This document shows, piece by piece, positions 23,382 to 34,400 of a stretch of DNA of 64,000 nt; the stretch's first letter is position 1; the number at the start of each line of letters is the position of its first letter. Source of the DNA: Zopfochytrium polystomum. Taxonomy: Eukaryota; Chytridiomycota; Chytridiomycetes; Chytridiales; Chytridiaceae. The notes under the pieces are model-generated. The model worked only from the letters and a program-made list of their open reading frames with translations. It searched no databases and was not told where the DNA came from. The position numbers and the translations under genes are program-made. The stretch covers positions 124,001 through 188,000 of the forward strand of contig JAIVFJ010000085.1 in assembly GCA_025765615.1 (NCBI GenBank), in the 5' to 3' direction.

Positions 23382-23869
23382 CTCTCTCGCTTGAAACCTC
23401 CCCCCCCAATTCCACACCACGCTGTTCGCGCCCTACCATTACCTCACACCTGCCACCTGGGTTGCCCAACCTCCCTTACCCCTTCCTCACTTCCCTCTCA
23501 ACCATCTTCCCCTCTTCTCACTCGTCCCTCGCCCCTCCCTTCTCTCTGCACTCGCCATATCGAGCCGAGGACAGTCATTTCCTTGTTACTCTTCCGTCAG
23601 CAACTGGAGCAGCACCCACGGACAATACCCGACTGCATAGCCATTTCTCCGTCAATCCAATCCAATCCTTCCATCCATCCATCCATCCGACCATCCATCC
23701 GACGAGCCAGTAAGCCAGCCAGCCATCGAACCAGCCACGCTCTGCTGCCTCACGAGGCTGCGTTGCCTTACACTGGAGGATCCAACTTCAGCCGCCTTCT
23801 CCCTTTCCGTTCTTGCAGCCACACGCCAGAGGCTTGCTGTGGGGAGGGAGCCACTCTTCACTCGTCTCT
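22365..23869. other. Gene-free stretch rich in CTG, CT and CCAT repeats
   Basis: A 1.5 kb region upstream of the membrane-protein gene. It contains CTG/CTGC repeats near 22960-23020, a CT microsatellite and CCAT repeats near 23669-23690. The frames that cross it (for example 22816-23166 plus) are explained by repeat composition. A promoter and perhaps a long leader of the next gene are likely here. Confidence 0.5.
23300..23385. repeat. CT microsatellite
   Basis: CT dinucleotides about 0.5 kb upstream of the start codon at 23870, on the sense strand of that gene. Confidence 0.95.
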
Positions 23870-25897
23870 ATGGAAAGGGTGGATGCTTTCCCCCTCCTCT
23901 CTTCATTACGCCGACCTCCGACCTCGTCCTCGTCCACTCTTGCGAAACCCACGTTCCGATCGTCGTCGTCCTCGTCCTCGAGCTCGATGCCAGGAAGATC
24001 GACGCAGGGATTCCTCCCCCCTCAGGAGCAAACAGCCACAGTCACCATCACCGTTGTCACAACAGAATCCGACAAAACGAGCTCATCCATTGAGTCCTCC
24101 TCGATACCAACAGAATCTGTCGACACTAGCACCATCAGTCTTCCTTCTCGATCGAATTCCACCCTTCCACAAGGCGGACCCCCAAGGAGGGGTTCGCCGC
24201 CAGTAGAGGCCATTCTGGTTCCCTGTATGGCAGCCGTTATCGTAATCTTGATTTTTGTCATCATCTGTTTATGGCGCCGATGGTACAAGAAGCGAAAAGC
24301 AACGGCGTCCGACGCCCATTTGGAGAGTGAGCTGCCCCAGCACCGTCAGATCATCGCTCCTGGTGGAGGACCCGACTTCGTCCACAAAGCATCCAGCCCT
24401 TCCAGTGTTATTGGGTCCGACACCTCCGGAGATGTCAGCTCTGATATTAGCGCAGCTCGCTTGGTCCTACCCGTTGTGACGATTGACGATTCGGCGGTCA
24501 CTTCATCCTCTTCCTCCAACAGTGGATGGCCCAAAAAGCAATCTGCAGGGGCCGACGAGGAGGGGGAGGAAGATGAACCGTCTTTGCCGCCTATGCTAGA
24601 AAAACGGCACACCGGTTCAGCTCCTCCGTCAGCTCCGGCAGAAGAGAAGATTCCGGTTTCGTGGAGTTTGCGCACTACCACCAACGTTTCTTCGACGCCG
24701 AAGCCGTCTTTCGATTCAATGTTTGGTTCTGATGATTCGTCAGCCTCATTCACCTCGTCGGTGGGATCTGGCTCGTCCACTGCGGCTTTGGTCAAGGATG
24801 TTCACTCCCACAACTGGCCCGGGAATAGAACAAACGCACTGTCCTCTGCTCAAGCGGTATCGATCGCTTCTTATGATGCCCACTCTCCTCAGCGGCGGCA
24901 GATTGGTGCACAGCGCACCGATGCATCCTGGGTGGGAAGCAATGGGTCAGTCGCCACGTCGGATCCCACTTTTGGAATCCGAACCTCTCCACCTCCTTAC
25001 GAGGAAGTGTTGCCAGCACTTCCCGTTCGCGGAGCTCTTCGTGGGTCACCTCAGCAAAACCACTCTCCCAATTCTTTCACCAACTCAATACCGACACAGC
25101 CACCTTCGAACACATCAGCATCAACAGTGCTGCGATATTCTCCCTCAGCGCCGCCGCTACCGACATTTTCATATTCGCATCCAACGGTCTCCCGGCCGGT
25201 TCCGTCTGCACCCCACTCTCTACAGCCGTCCGTTCCAGCAGCTGCACTGTCCCAGTACACATCCACTGCAAGGGAGTGGAGCTCGCATAGTCCATCACAG
25301 ACTACTCCTCGACAAGCTGGCTTCGCAGGCGTCGTATTGTCAGTCCCGTCACCTTCTCCATCCTCTTCATTGCCCACATCAACACCATCCTCCTCCTCCT
25401 CCAGTGCCAACCCTTCCCACCCATCTTCGCGTCCATCGACTCCCCCTGCCCACACTCGACAGCAGCACCACAACCACCAATACCACTACTACCACCACCA
25501 CCACCCTTCCTTGTCCGACGTCCCACTGAGTAGCGGCGCGGCAGCCACCGCGCCCCAACCCAACGCGATACGAGGGCGCTCAACCGCGAAGCCCAACAGC
25601 GTCGCCCTGTACGATTCTGACGGGCACCTCGACCACGCCGCCACCGCCGCCGCCGCAGCCCGTGACGTTGACGACAGCGGGGCGTACGCCGACGAGCTGC
25701 TCCGCGGCGCACCTTCCGTGTCGCACGAGCTGCCCATGACCGCGGCGATGCGCCGTGCGCGCGGCGGGGTCTCGGTGACGGAGCGGTGGGTTGGCGACGG
25801 TGGTGGAGGGGGCAGCCGCACCGGTGGCGACGACGCACACGAGGGGGGTGCGAGGCGGTGGAGCCGGACTGCGATGCCTGCGTGGGAGGTCTCCTGA
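23870..25897 (+). CDS. Single-pass membrane protein with long disordered tail
   Basis: Intronless frame of 675 residues from the ATG at 23870. An upstream in-frame extension to 23813 lacks a better start. The N-terminal 110 residues are Ser/Thr-rich, as in heavily O-glycosylated cell-surface regions. One hydrophobic segment (about 113-134, AILVPCMAAVIVILIFVIIC) is followed by a basic stop-transfer stretch (RRWYKKRK). The remaining 530 residues are Ser/Pro-rich and disordered, with proline motifs such as SPPPYEEV (PPxY-like, a possible WW-domain ligand) and a His-rich run near 25470-25505. This layout is like fungal wall-stress sensors (Mid2/Wsc type), but there is no WSC domain, and no signal peptide is visible unless an upstream exon supplies one. 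Function unknown. Confidence 0.6.
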   Translation: MERVDAFPLLSSLRRPPTSSSSTLAKPTFRSSSSSSSSSMPGRSTQGFLPPQEQTATVTITVVTTESDKTSSSIESSSIPTESVDTSTISLPSRSNSTLPQGGPPRRGSPPVEAILVPCMAAVIVILIFVIICLWRRWYKKRKATASDAHLESELPQHRQIIAPGGGPDFVHKASSPSSVIGSDTSGDVSSDISAARLVLPVVTIDDSAVTSSSSSNSGWPKKQSAGADEEGEEDEPSLPPMLEKRHTGSAPPSAPAEEKIPVSWSLRTTTNVSSTPKPSFDSMFGSDDSSASFTSSVGSGSSTAALVKDVHSHNWPGNRTNALSSAQAVSIASYDAHSPQRRQIGAQRTDASWVGSNGSVATSDPTFGIRTSPPPYEEVLPALPVRGALRGSPQQNHSPNSFTNSIPTQPPSNTSASTVLRYSPSAPPLPTFSYSHPTVSRPVPSAPHSLQPSVPAAALSQYTSTAREWSSHSPSQTTPRQAGFAGVVLSVPSPSPSSSLPTSTPSSSSSSANPSHPSSRPSTPPAHTRQQHHNHQYHYYHHHHPSLSDVPLSSGAAATAPQPNAIRGRSTAKPNSVALYDSDGHLDHAATAAAAARDVDDSGAYADELLRGAPSVSHELPMTAAMRRARGGVSVTERWVGDGGGGGSRTGGDDAHEGGARRWSRTAMPAWEVS

Positions 25898-26910
25898 GGG
25901 AATCTGGTGTATCGGTTGTTTTTTTTTAATGGTTTTTCTTTCTTTCTTTTTTTTTTTTTTTTTTGGTTGTTTTTCTCCTTTCGGAGACTTGAATGCTCAA
26001 AAATGGATTCCAAACGTGTGATTGTTTGGGATGTTTTTTTTTCTATTTTTTTGGTTTTTGTTTGTTTGTTCTTCCTGATTTTTTTTTTGTTCTCTTTTCT
26101 TATTTTTTTTTTTTCTTGGCTTGCGACCACAGACACAAAAAAAAAGAGAAACCCGACGTAAGAGAAGTGTTCTGCTTCAACAGAAATGAAGCTGCGCCGT
26201 CGCTCAGAAACTCTTCCTTTCTAGTGAAAAACGAGAAGGAAGGAATCTGCCTTTCGTTTGCACTGGGCCAAACAGCTGATGCTGCTCGCCCTTAATAGTA
26301 CTGCACACTGATTGGGCGAAAGGCGGTCTCCAATGCCGAAGCAAACAGTTTTTCAGGACTTGCGGAACAACTCTCGCCGCCGACGAGGGATACGGAAGGG
26401 AGAGAGGGGGAAGGGGGAGAGCAACGAAGGACTAAGGAGGCTATGCAGCGTGGTATGGGGTTGCAGCGACGAGAAGAAGAGGTAGTTCGAGGGGAGAAAG
26501 ACGAAGGCGGGGCAGGTATGGGGGTAAAAGGGGCGGGGAAGAAGGTACGGAGAGGGGAGAGAAGCTGGGTGACGGGGAAGAATGAAGGAACACAAGCTAC
26601 AAAAGGAATCAGCAACAGAATACAAAAAAAGAACAAGTGCGAAAGGCCCTCCGCAAGGATATCCGGAAATTGATGCAGTTGAGTAGTGTAAAGGCTGCGC
26701 AATGAGCGATGGCGGGTGGGAGGAATATAATAAGCGCAGAGGAGACAACGGGTTGGTCTGGCAATACAGGGTTGATACTGGTGATCAGACAGGCATGCAA
26801 CGGAAACGAAGCGGACAAACGATCCCGAAAAAAGGATATAACAAAAAGTGCAAGCAACCAAGGGAGCAGGCATTATTTGGAGGGTGGGGGGAGAAAGCCT
26901 TTCTCTTAAA
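25898..26910. other. Gene-free stretch between convergent genes
   Basis: T-rich tracts at 25920-26120, then purine-rich DNA at 26380-26560. It contains the 3' flanks of both neighbouring genes. I see no gene. Confidence 0.55.
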
Positions 26911-29900
26911 TCAGAAGAACTCATCAATCAGCTCCATGGCGTCTTCTAATCGCATCAGCTCTTCCTCGTCCTCCGATTTACCTGACTCCCCAGAGGCAGA
27001 TCGTGAGCGACCTGAAGCGTTTGCAAGTGCTCTGGTTTCCTCGAGAACTCTGGCAGCGCAGATGTTTACGGGCAACCGAGGGCCCGCATATTCAGGAAGG
27101 CAACTCTCCACCAGCTCGAGATTCGACAGGTCGGAATCTTCGCGTTTTGCGGGGGGTAGCAGGGTAAACGGAGGGCTCGTTCGATCAACAGCGACGCTGA
27201 GAACGGTCGACCTCCCCACATCGGCGTCGACTGAGAGACCTGCACAGCCCCTCACAATATCTGCTTCGTTGGGAAGTTGCGGTGATTCAACCTCCGACGC
27301 CATCTTTGAAGGCGAAGAAGTTGAAGATTCAGGACAAGTGAGTTCGTTGTCTGCCGGAGCAAGGTAACCGCGATCTTTGGGCTCACTTGAGAGCGGCCCT
27401 GAATCATCCAAATCGGGCTGGCGATTTAAGTCGCAGGTGTCTTCAGCACTTGGTGCCATGTGCAGCAACGGCATTTCCGCAACATCCCCTTCCAGCTGCC
27501 CCGGAACTGCTCCCAAACGAGCTGGTTTCGAAACTTTGCACGTCACCGAGTCATCCTCGTCCGAAGCAGTTGTGGTGGAAACAACAACATCACCACTGGC
27601 ATCTACTTTGGCATCATCGATGAATAAGACATTATTGGCAACCAAGGTCCTCACGGCGCCGACTGAATTCTCCGGGATTTCAGGTTTGCAAACGGCGGTC
27701 GTCTTAAACTCCAAATCACCTTCGGTTGCCGTGAGGCGCCTATCCGGTGAAATGGTAATTGCAGAAATCGAAGATTCCAGGTGCCCGCATGGTTCATAAC
27801 CGTTCGCGTGAGCGGATACATTCTTGAACGTCACTCCTTCATTTGAAGGAGTGTGGTTCACAATCATAGACGAATTTTCCGGGGTCGAAGGCTGTTCGCA
27901 CTTATTGGAGAGCGCGGCAGAAGCTCGCTCAATAATATCGTGTCTTTCCTCCCAAGACGGGTTCGGTTCAGTTGCTGCCACAGAGAAGACTGAAGCTGGA
28001 ACAACCACCGCTAAGGGAAACGGTTCAGAGGAAGTTTCGATCCCACAGGAGTCATGCCGTGCGCCTCGCGCTGTTCCGCCCGAAGAGACTTCAAAACCGT
28101 CACAATCATCCTCCGCAATAAGAGATGACTCCGTCAGTGGAGGGCAAACATCTTCAGATTCGTTGGCATCGAAGGATCGGGGGCTTCTTGAGCCAGGAGG
28201 GGAACCTACGACCTTTTCCGTTACTGTATCGATTGGAACGTAAAGTGACGGTGGATCGTTTCCCAAAGGTACATCTCCACTCCGAATGTCTTCGCTCTTG
28301 TTTAGAGAAACACGCTTGGCCTGAGGGAACGAGTTCAGTATATACTCGGCGATAGTCTGTAACCTGATCCATACCATGCTTGGTTCCAAATCCTGACGGG
28401 TTTCAGGTTCTACTCCAGCACACGTTCCATCAATAAAGGTGTCGCATAGCGCGTTGTTGCAGGAGCAGAGAATCTTTTTAACAATTTGGAGGGATGGCTG
28501 AGCTTTGCACCTACCCATTTGACTATCCGGAATTCCACTTGCGTCAGTGAAACTTGGGTCAATTAAATCCGTTTTCACAGCACAGGTCGGTCCGATTGCG
28601 TTATCACATTTGGGGCAATTCGAATTGAAGCTGTCAACTGCGCGAAGTGGGTTCCTTGGGTCTGTGGAGATCGCGGCTTCCTCAAAGCGTGTCGAAGCGA
28701 CGTAGTCCCCAGCGACTGACAATTGTGGTGATGCTCGGGAGGCCGGACGCGTGTTGGAACCGTCACTAGAGTCACTGTCGCCGTAATATGACAATAACCC
28801 AAGAGCACTCGGAAATTTTTGAGCACTTTGGCCGTCAGTGGCGACATCAGCAGAACTTCCAGAATCGCAGGCACGCCAGATCCTCTCAGTGTGCACGAAT
28901 GAATGGGGCTGGTGGATTAGCGGGCGAAGAGGACTTGAAGTTTGGACATCCGAGCGCTCAAACTCAGACAACGCTGCACGGACGGAAATAGTTTCTGGCT
29001 CTGCTGGCATGGCCATTCGAAGCGCGCGACGGTCTTTGTTCGTCTCGACTTTGGGCGAAGCAAAATCTGCAATTACGGCCAGTCCTATCTCCGCCGGCAG
29101 AGATGGTTCAACGTTCGCAGAGAAAACTGGCATGGTCGGGTCCGATGTAAATCTGGTTTCGAAAGACGTTTCGGTAGCCGTTCTCGCTGAAACGGCGAAA
29201 GTTGAGTCCTTGCTCACAGGTACAGTGTGGTGCGTTCCCTCTTCATACTCTTCTACTGTTGGGTTTCCGTGTACCTCCTCGATGTCGGCTTTGCCTACTG
29301 GGGCTGAAGTTGGAAGTACAGTGTGTGGTCGTGGAGATGATCCTGTTGGCTGCACTAGCCAGTGGTCAGCAGGCTCCGCCATACGTAAACCCTCGATTTC
29401 CGTCTTTGGCTGCAACTCGGCGCGCTCCAGAGTGTTTCTGGTGCCACCTTCGGTCCAAGACTCCATCACACTCAAATAATCCATATCGCCGGATTTCGAG
29501 AGATCAGCAACACTTAACACTTCTACGCCACCAATCATCCAACCACGCGAGGCATCCCACACTAACCCAGACGATCGATGACGGGGTCGTGGTTGCGTCG
29601 ACAGTGTGGGGATGTTTTTAGTTGATCCAACCGCGTTCCGAATCTCCTCGAAGTCCACCCGAACCTTCTTTCGAGGTATTTTGCTTTCTATCAACTTTTT
29701 GGTGCCGCTGCCTGGGCTCGGTGTATGTCCATCAGCGTAGTTGCGATCACCAGTAATAGATGCGCGCTTCCGCTTTGACGACATAGGTGGCGGGGATAAT
29801 AATCGGGTCACTTGCGATGAGCGGGGCAGCCGTTTGGACGTCATTTCTTGATACTTTCGTCGCGTGGTGGGCCGTCTCTCCGACAGAGAGTTCGCGCTCA

Positions 29901-30729
29901 ACGATCCATTTCTGCTCCTACGTCGCTTTGGTCTCCGCCGATGTCCGGGAGACATCGGACTCGGCGAATCCCAAGCGTCGCAATCGCTATCAGAGCATCC
30001 AGAGCACATCTCCTCCGAATCGTCACTACTTGTTGACGATGACGGCGATCTCCTGGATGAAGGAAGTGGTTCATCGTAAAACTTTCGTTCCGATTTCAAC
30101 ACATTCCTGCCGTGCGATACACCAACGCGCTTGCAGGCGTTTGCCCCGCGAGTTATTCTCGAATAATCTGATGATGGAGAGCGCTCCCTTGCCCGAAGAG
30201 CTTTTGCTGATTCACGATGTGCACCCCGCCGATCGATGGACTGAGTCGAATGCGCGGTCCGATCCCGTTTGATATTGGACTGATCCGTATTCCGAGGTCG
30301 TCCTCTCTGAGTAGATCCTCCACTGCCTTTGACGTAAAGGGGGGGCGACGATGGATGCTTCTTGGGGACTTCTCTCTGACAGGGCGGTTCTTTGTGTGAC
30401 GGCGGCCGACGAGGATTGTCGCCTTGGGGTCTGCTGTTCGCCGCCACACACCGTCCGTTGTTTCGATTGTCGGGGAGATGTGAAAGGGACGAGGGCGATG
30501 TGGGAGAGGTGGAGGAGTTTCTGCTTGGGCTCACTTCAATTGAAGTGATAGACTGTGCGGGCTTGGGTGCTGGAGGTGGAGGAAGCGTTTTGGTGTCGGG
30601 TTTCGCAACACGGGAACGATTCTGCTGGGTCACTTCATCTCTGACGAAAGTCCTTCCTAGTCCCGGTTTGGAGACGGAAGAAAAGGACCTCGCAGCAAAG
30701 GGTCTCCTCCGATGAGAGGAGTCAGGCAT
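26911..30729 (-). CDS. Large disordered, probably nuclear protein of unknown function
   Basis: One frame of 1272 residues from the ATG at 30729. The open frame continues upstream to a TTG at 30756, and a CAG just before it could be a splice acceptor, so a short 5' exon is possible. I do not recognise the protein. Visible features: basic clusters that look like nuclear signals (RRRPKRRRSR, SSKRKR, IPRKKVRVDF), many SP and SS sites, and two small Cys clusters (NCPKCDNAIGPTC and LCSCNNALCDTFIDGTC) about 50 residues apart that could bind metal. A less disordered segment reads SGLVWDASRGWMIGGVEV, and the acidic C-terminus is LMRLEDAMELIDEFF. Codon use and GC are lower than in the genes of the first 22 kb. 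It is divergent from the RSC7-PHD gene, with 678 bases between starts. Confidence 0.65.
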   Translation of the reverse strand: MPDSSHRRRPFAARSFSSVSKPGLGRTFVRDEVTQQNRSRVAKPDTKTLPPPPAPKPAQSITSIEVSPSRNSSTSPTSPSSLSHLPDNRNNGRCVAANSRPQGDNPRRPPSHKEPPCQREVPKKHPSSPPLYVKGSGGSTQRGRPRNTDQSNIKRDRTAHSTQSIDRRGAHRESAKALRARERSPSSDYSRITRGANACKRVGVSHGRNVLKSERKFYDEPLPSSRRSPSSSTSSDDSEEMCSGCSDSDCDAWDSPSPMSPGHRRRPKRRRSRNGSLSANSLSERRPTTRRKYQEMTSKRLPRSSQVTRLLSPPPMSSKRKRASITGDRNYADGHTPSPGSGTKKLIESKIPRKKVRVDFEEIRNAVGSTKNIPTLSTQPRPRHRSSGLVWDASRGWMIGGVEVLSVADLSKSGDMDYLSVMESWTEGGTRNTLERAELQPKTEIEGLRMAEPADHWLVQPTGSSPRPHTVLPTSAPVGKADIEEVHGNPTVEEYEEGTHHTVPVSKDSTFAVSARTATETSFETRFTSDPTMPVFSANVEPSLPAEIGLAVIADFASPKVETNKDRRALRMAMPAEPETISVRAALSEFERSDVQTSSPLRPLIHQPHSFVHTERIWRACDSGSSADVATDGQSAQKFPSALGLLSYYGDSDSSDGSNTRPASRASPQLSVAGDYVASTRFEEAAISTDPRNPLRAVDSFNSNCPKCDNAIGPTCAVKTDLIDPSFTDASGIPDSQMGRCKAQPSLQIVKKILCSCNNALCDTFIDGTCAGVEPETRQDLEPSMVWIRLQTIAEYILNSFPQAKRVSLNKSEDIRSGDVPLGNDPPSLYVPIDTVTEKVVGSPPGSRSPRSFDANESEDVCPPLTESSLIAEDDCDGFEVSSGGTARGARHDSCGIETSSEPFPLAVVVPASVFSVAATEPNPSWEERHDIIERASAALSNKCEQPSTPENSSMIVNHTPSNEGVTFKNVSAHANGYEPCGHLESSISAITISPDRRLTATEGDLEFKTTAVCKPEIPENSVGAVRTLVANNVLFIDDAKVDASGDVVVSTTTASDEDDSVTCKVSKPARLGAVPGQLEGDVAEMPLLHMAPSAEDTCDLNRQPDLDDSGPLSSEPKDRGYLAPADNELTCPESSTSSPSKMASEVESPQLPNEADIVRGCAGLSVDADVGRSTVLSVAVDRTSPPFTLLPPAKREDSDLSNLELVESCLPEYAGPRLPVNICAARVLEETRALANASGRSRSASGESGKSEDEEELMRLEDAMELIDEFF

Positions 30730-31407
30730 ATACCTGGGTGGCTTTGCTCTCTCCAAATCTGATCATAAGGTGGTAAGATACGCGTAACATTCAGATTAAG
30801 GGTACCCACGTATTCCAGCGATTTAACAGTGGGACAGTCCCTGTTTTGAAAGCCCTGGGTCAGTTTTGCTGTGTGACAGGAGGCTAAGCTTGTCGAGTCA
30901 ATACATGACACACGGCTTGATGACATACACGCTCTTTACCCAGCACGTCAAGGCAGTCTAGATCCTCACCCAACTCTGACCTCGGAGTGAGCTTTATTCA
31001 ACGCCGGACCTTAGACCGAAAATAAACAGTCGAGTTGGAGTCTTGTTAGCCACGGTATGACAGATGCACCAAAATGCGGAAGAATAGACACACCAGCAGG
31101 CAGCCTGTGAAAGACGGTGGCTGCTGAACGAAGGTAGCACTGGTTCGAAATCGGAATCTGAAGTGCGTTCCCGTGTGTCGATGAACTGGATTTGACGTGC
31201 TTGTATGTATCTGACTGCGTGTGCGTATGTGCGTATGGGTGCGTGGCTCAAAGGAGAGAAGGGTGCCTGAGAACGCAGTCGCTGTGGGGGTGGGGGTTGA
31301 GGTCGAGGTCAAGGGGGGGGGATCACGGCAAAGGGATCTCGGGATCTAATTTGTGGGAAACCACAAAATAACAGTGGTGACTTGTCAGTGGTGCTGTGTC
31401 CACCCAA
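30730..31407. promoter_or_regulatory. Shared upstream region of the large unknown and RSC7-PHD genes
   Basis: 678 bases between two divergent start codons. The region has ordinary base composition, without the long CT tracts seen elsewhere. No specific element is recognisable. Confidence 0.4.
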
Positions 31408-34400
31408 ATGTCGGAGGCTGCGGAGGACAGTGCCAGCACAATGCCAACTGCCGGCGAGGCGGAATCAACGGCACCAGACTCAACGCCGATGAAATCATCA
31501 ACTACCAGTATGCCAGTCTCCGTGCGAGGACCCGTGAACGAGGACGAGGATGTCGAGGGCGAGGAGGAACCGGAGGCGGAGGGATCAGCCACCGCGATCG
31601 CGTCTTCTCCGAAAAAGCGCGTCCGAAAACAGAAATCTGGCAGCGCTCGAAGATCCGCAAAGTCCTCAAAAAAAGCTAAACAGGACTCCAACGAAGACCA
31701 AGATCGACATGGCGATGGGGAAGAAGACGAGCCGATGGATGAGGATGGAAATATTACAGATGAAGATTCCACAGGACCATCAGACCCATTGGGTGACGAG
31801 AAGATCAACTCTGACGGAACTCTTCGTGGAGGTAAGGCGGGAGGTCGAGTCGAATTATCTCGAGGAACGCTGACCGCTCATTTCATTGCTTCTCACCACG
31901 GTTAGGACGGCGATACCAGATCCGAACTTTCACACTCCCTCGATATCCAAACCGACTTTATATGCTGACCATGGACCTATCGAAGTGTCTTGGATTTCGC
32001 GACTCTTACCTCTTCTACCTTCGTAACCCAGAATTAAAACGCATCAATGCAACTGCCGCAGACAAGGAGAGTCTTTTAGAACGTAATCTTTTGGCCCCGG
32101 TTCTGAAGGGTCGGCCACTCGGCATTATGACAGCTCGAAGCGCGTTCAAACTTTTTGGTCACGCAGTTATCTTCGGTGGGCGGCCCGTGAGGGATGACTA
32201 TTACTGCACTGGGAAGGAGGAGCCTGTCCAGTCTGGAACTACTGGACAAGGCCACGGCGAAGACTCGAACGCGCTGGCAAAAGTCAATTTGAACATTAAA
32301 GTTGTGGACAAAGCCTCGTCTCCAGCACTTTTACGGGCCGCAGCCTCTGCCTCGGAGTTCAATGCGCTTCTCGCCATTCAGCGAAGAGGGAAAAAGTTTC
32401 TTGATATTCACACCAATATTGATCAAGTTCCTTTGTTAACGCAACCTACCACGATTGTGATCGAGAAGTCACCAGATTTCGCTCTTCCACCTGGAGACCG
32501 TCACACCATGACTGTAGACTTGCAGGCTGAAAATGAGGAAGATCAACAGGCATCAGATGGCATGATTTGCATGAAGATTGATGAAGAAACAGCCAGGAAT
32601 TATCCGATCGCCCTGACTGCGGGTCAGTATCAGGCTGGTTATTCAGTGTAAGTTTTGGCCCATAGATTAAACTTCCAATGACAATCGTACTCTTCAGCTT
32701 TCGGACGAGGTTTGCAGGGGAAGCAGAAAAGCCAGTTGTGCCCAAAGGCCCTGATGCGTACTTGGTCGATTACTTTGGAAATCCAATTCCCATCATTGTT
32801 GCACCAAGTGCACCAGGTACCCTCATGCCAACTCCACGGCCAACTGTCCCACAGTATAGCGCCCCGCAAACTCCACATCGAACAGCATCTCTTCAACCAT
32901 ATCCGAACCCGGGCGGGGCCCAAGGAACGCAATTGTACGCCACTTCTAGCACAGGACTGCAGTCCCCGCAAATGATATCCAGAGGCGCAGTAGGATATCC
33001 CATGTCGCCTTACCCAGCGATTTCTGCACATTCACCGTTCATTGGTCAAGGAATGATGGCCACTCCATTTCGGCCACCTATCCAGGCTGGCTCTGGTGCA
33101 GCTGGCAACGCAAAGGACGCTCCTCCTGTTTCAATGGTAATGGCAAATTCTCCTCCATCCATCTTAACTGGTTTGTTTTGAAAGGGGCCATCTGGTAAGT
33201 ATACAGTTCGTTTTACATGTGCGGAGGTCACGAAAGCAGGAAAGCGGTGCCAGAAACCAGTTACTGAAGCTGGTCTTGTTTGTCTGTATCATCAGCGCGC
33301 TCGGGTATGACTCGCAACCTCGACGTACCGCCATTTCCGACTACTAAACTGCTCACTTGCCTCAGGCCGCAGAGGCAGAAGCTGCCATGTTTGCTATGCA
33401 GTACCCAGGTGTTCCATTTCCTGGAAGCGCGAACTTCCCCGGCATCGCAGCCACCCCAGCAGCAGCAACTGCAACTCCACAGCCGTCCCAAGCACAACCT
33501 GCAACGCCCCGCCTCGCTTCCTACCCTCAAGTGATGCCCGGCTCCTCAATGTCTCCAGGAATGACTACCGGATCGCTTCCAGGCTCTCCCTTGTTTTCGA
33601 ACTCGTCACTGTTCCAGTCCGGTATGGGAGTGATCCCCTCCCCTCTCTTCCGACCAGCTTCACCTGGATTTCCTTCGATGTATGGAAGGCCTTCTCCATC
33701 GAAAGCAACAGGAGCAAAAATTGGCCGTCCGAGGATCCACCCTTTGCCACCAAATAAGGGCGCCAAAGCGTCTCCCAATCCTACTGCGTCGAACTTGACC
33801 ACAGCAACAAATCATGGTGCGGTAGCCGTGGGACCTGCTTCACAGCCTCCACGCCCAGCCCCTCCACCCCGTCCTCCCACGCCAGATCCTAATGCTTGTT
33901 GCCTGTGCGAGTCCGTGCCACCACCAGCAAAGCTACCCGACGGCACCCGTGGCCGCCCGAACGCAGACCCTCCAAGCCTTCTTGCATGTGCAAAGTGCAA
34001 GCTGAAGCACCACCCTTTTTGCGCGGATATTCGCACTCCTGTCATGGTCGCGAAAACACGACAGTACAAATGGTGTTGCGGAAATTGCAAAGTGTGCGAC
34101 AAGTGCGGGAAAGCTGGAGAGGACGAACGCTTGATGGTTTTGTGCGATGCTTGCGATCGAGGTTACCATACCTACTGCCTTGACCCGCCCTTGAAAGAAC
34201 CTCCAAGTGGTACGTCCGCAAATTTTTTTCTTGGCGTGTTTGATTCACCGCTCTCCTTCGGTATCATCTCCATCGCAAGGAACCTGGCACTGCCCCTCGT
34301 GTGCCACTTGCATTTCTTGCGGCCGCCATCAGACCCCCAGCAGCAAGTGGTTTCAAGCTACGTTCCCTCCGGAGCAGGAAGACTTTGCTGTTACAGGTGA

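Noticed and set aside
23870..25897. WSC/Mid2 wall-stress sensor
   Set aside because: The layout is similar, but there is no WSC Cys pattern and no signal peptide, so the name is not given.
31141..31160. Possible tRNA T-arm (GGTTCGAA context)
   Set aside because: No matching T-stem, anticodon arm or acceptor stem could be formed around it.
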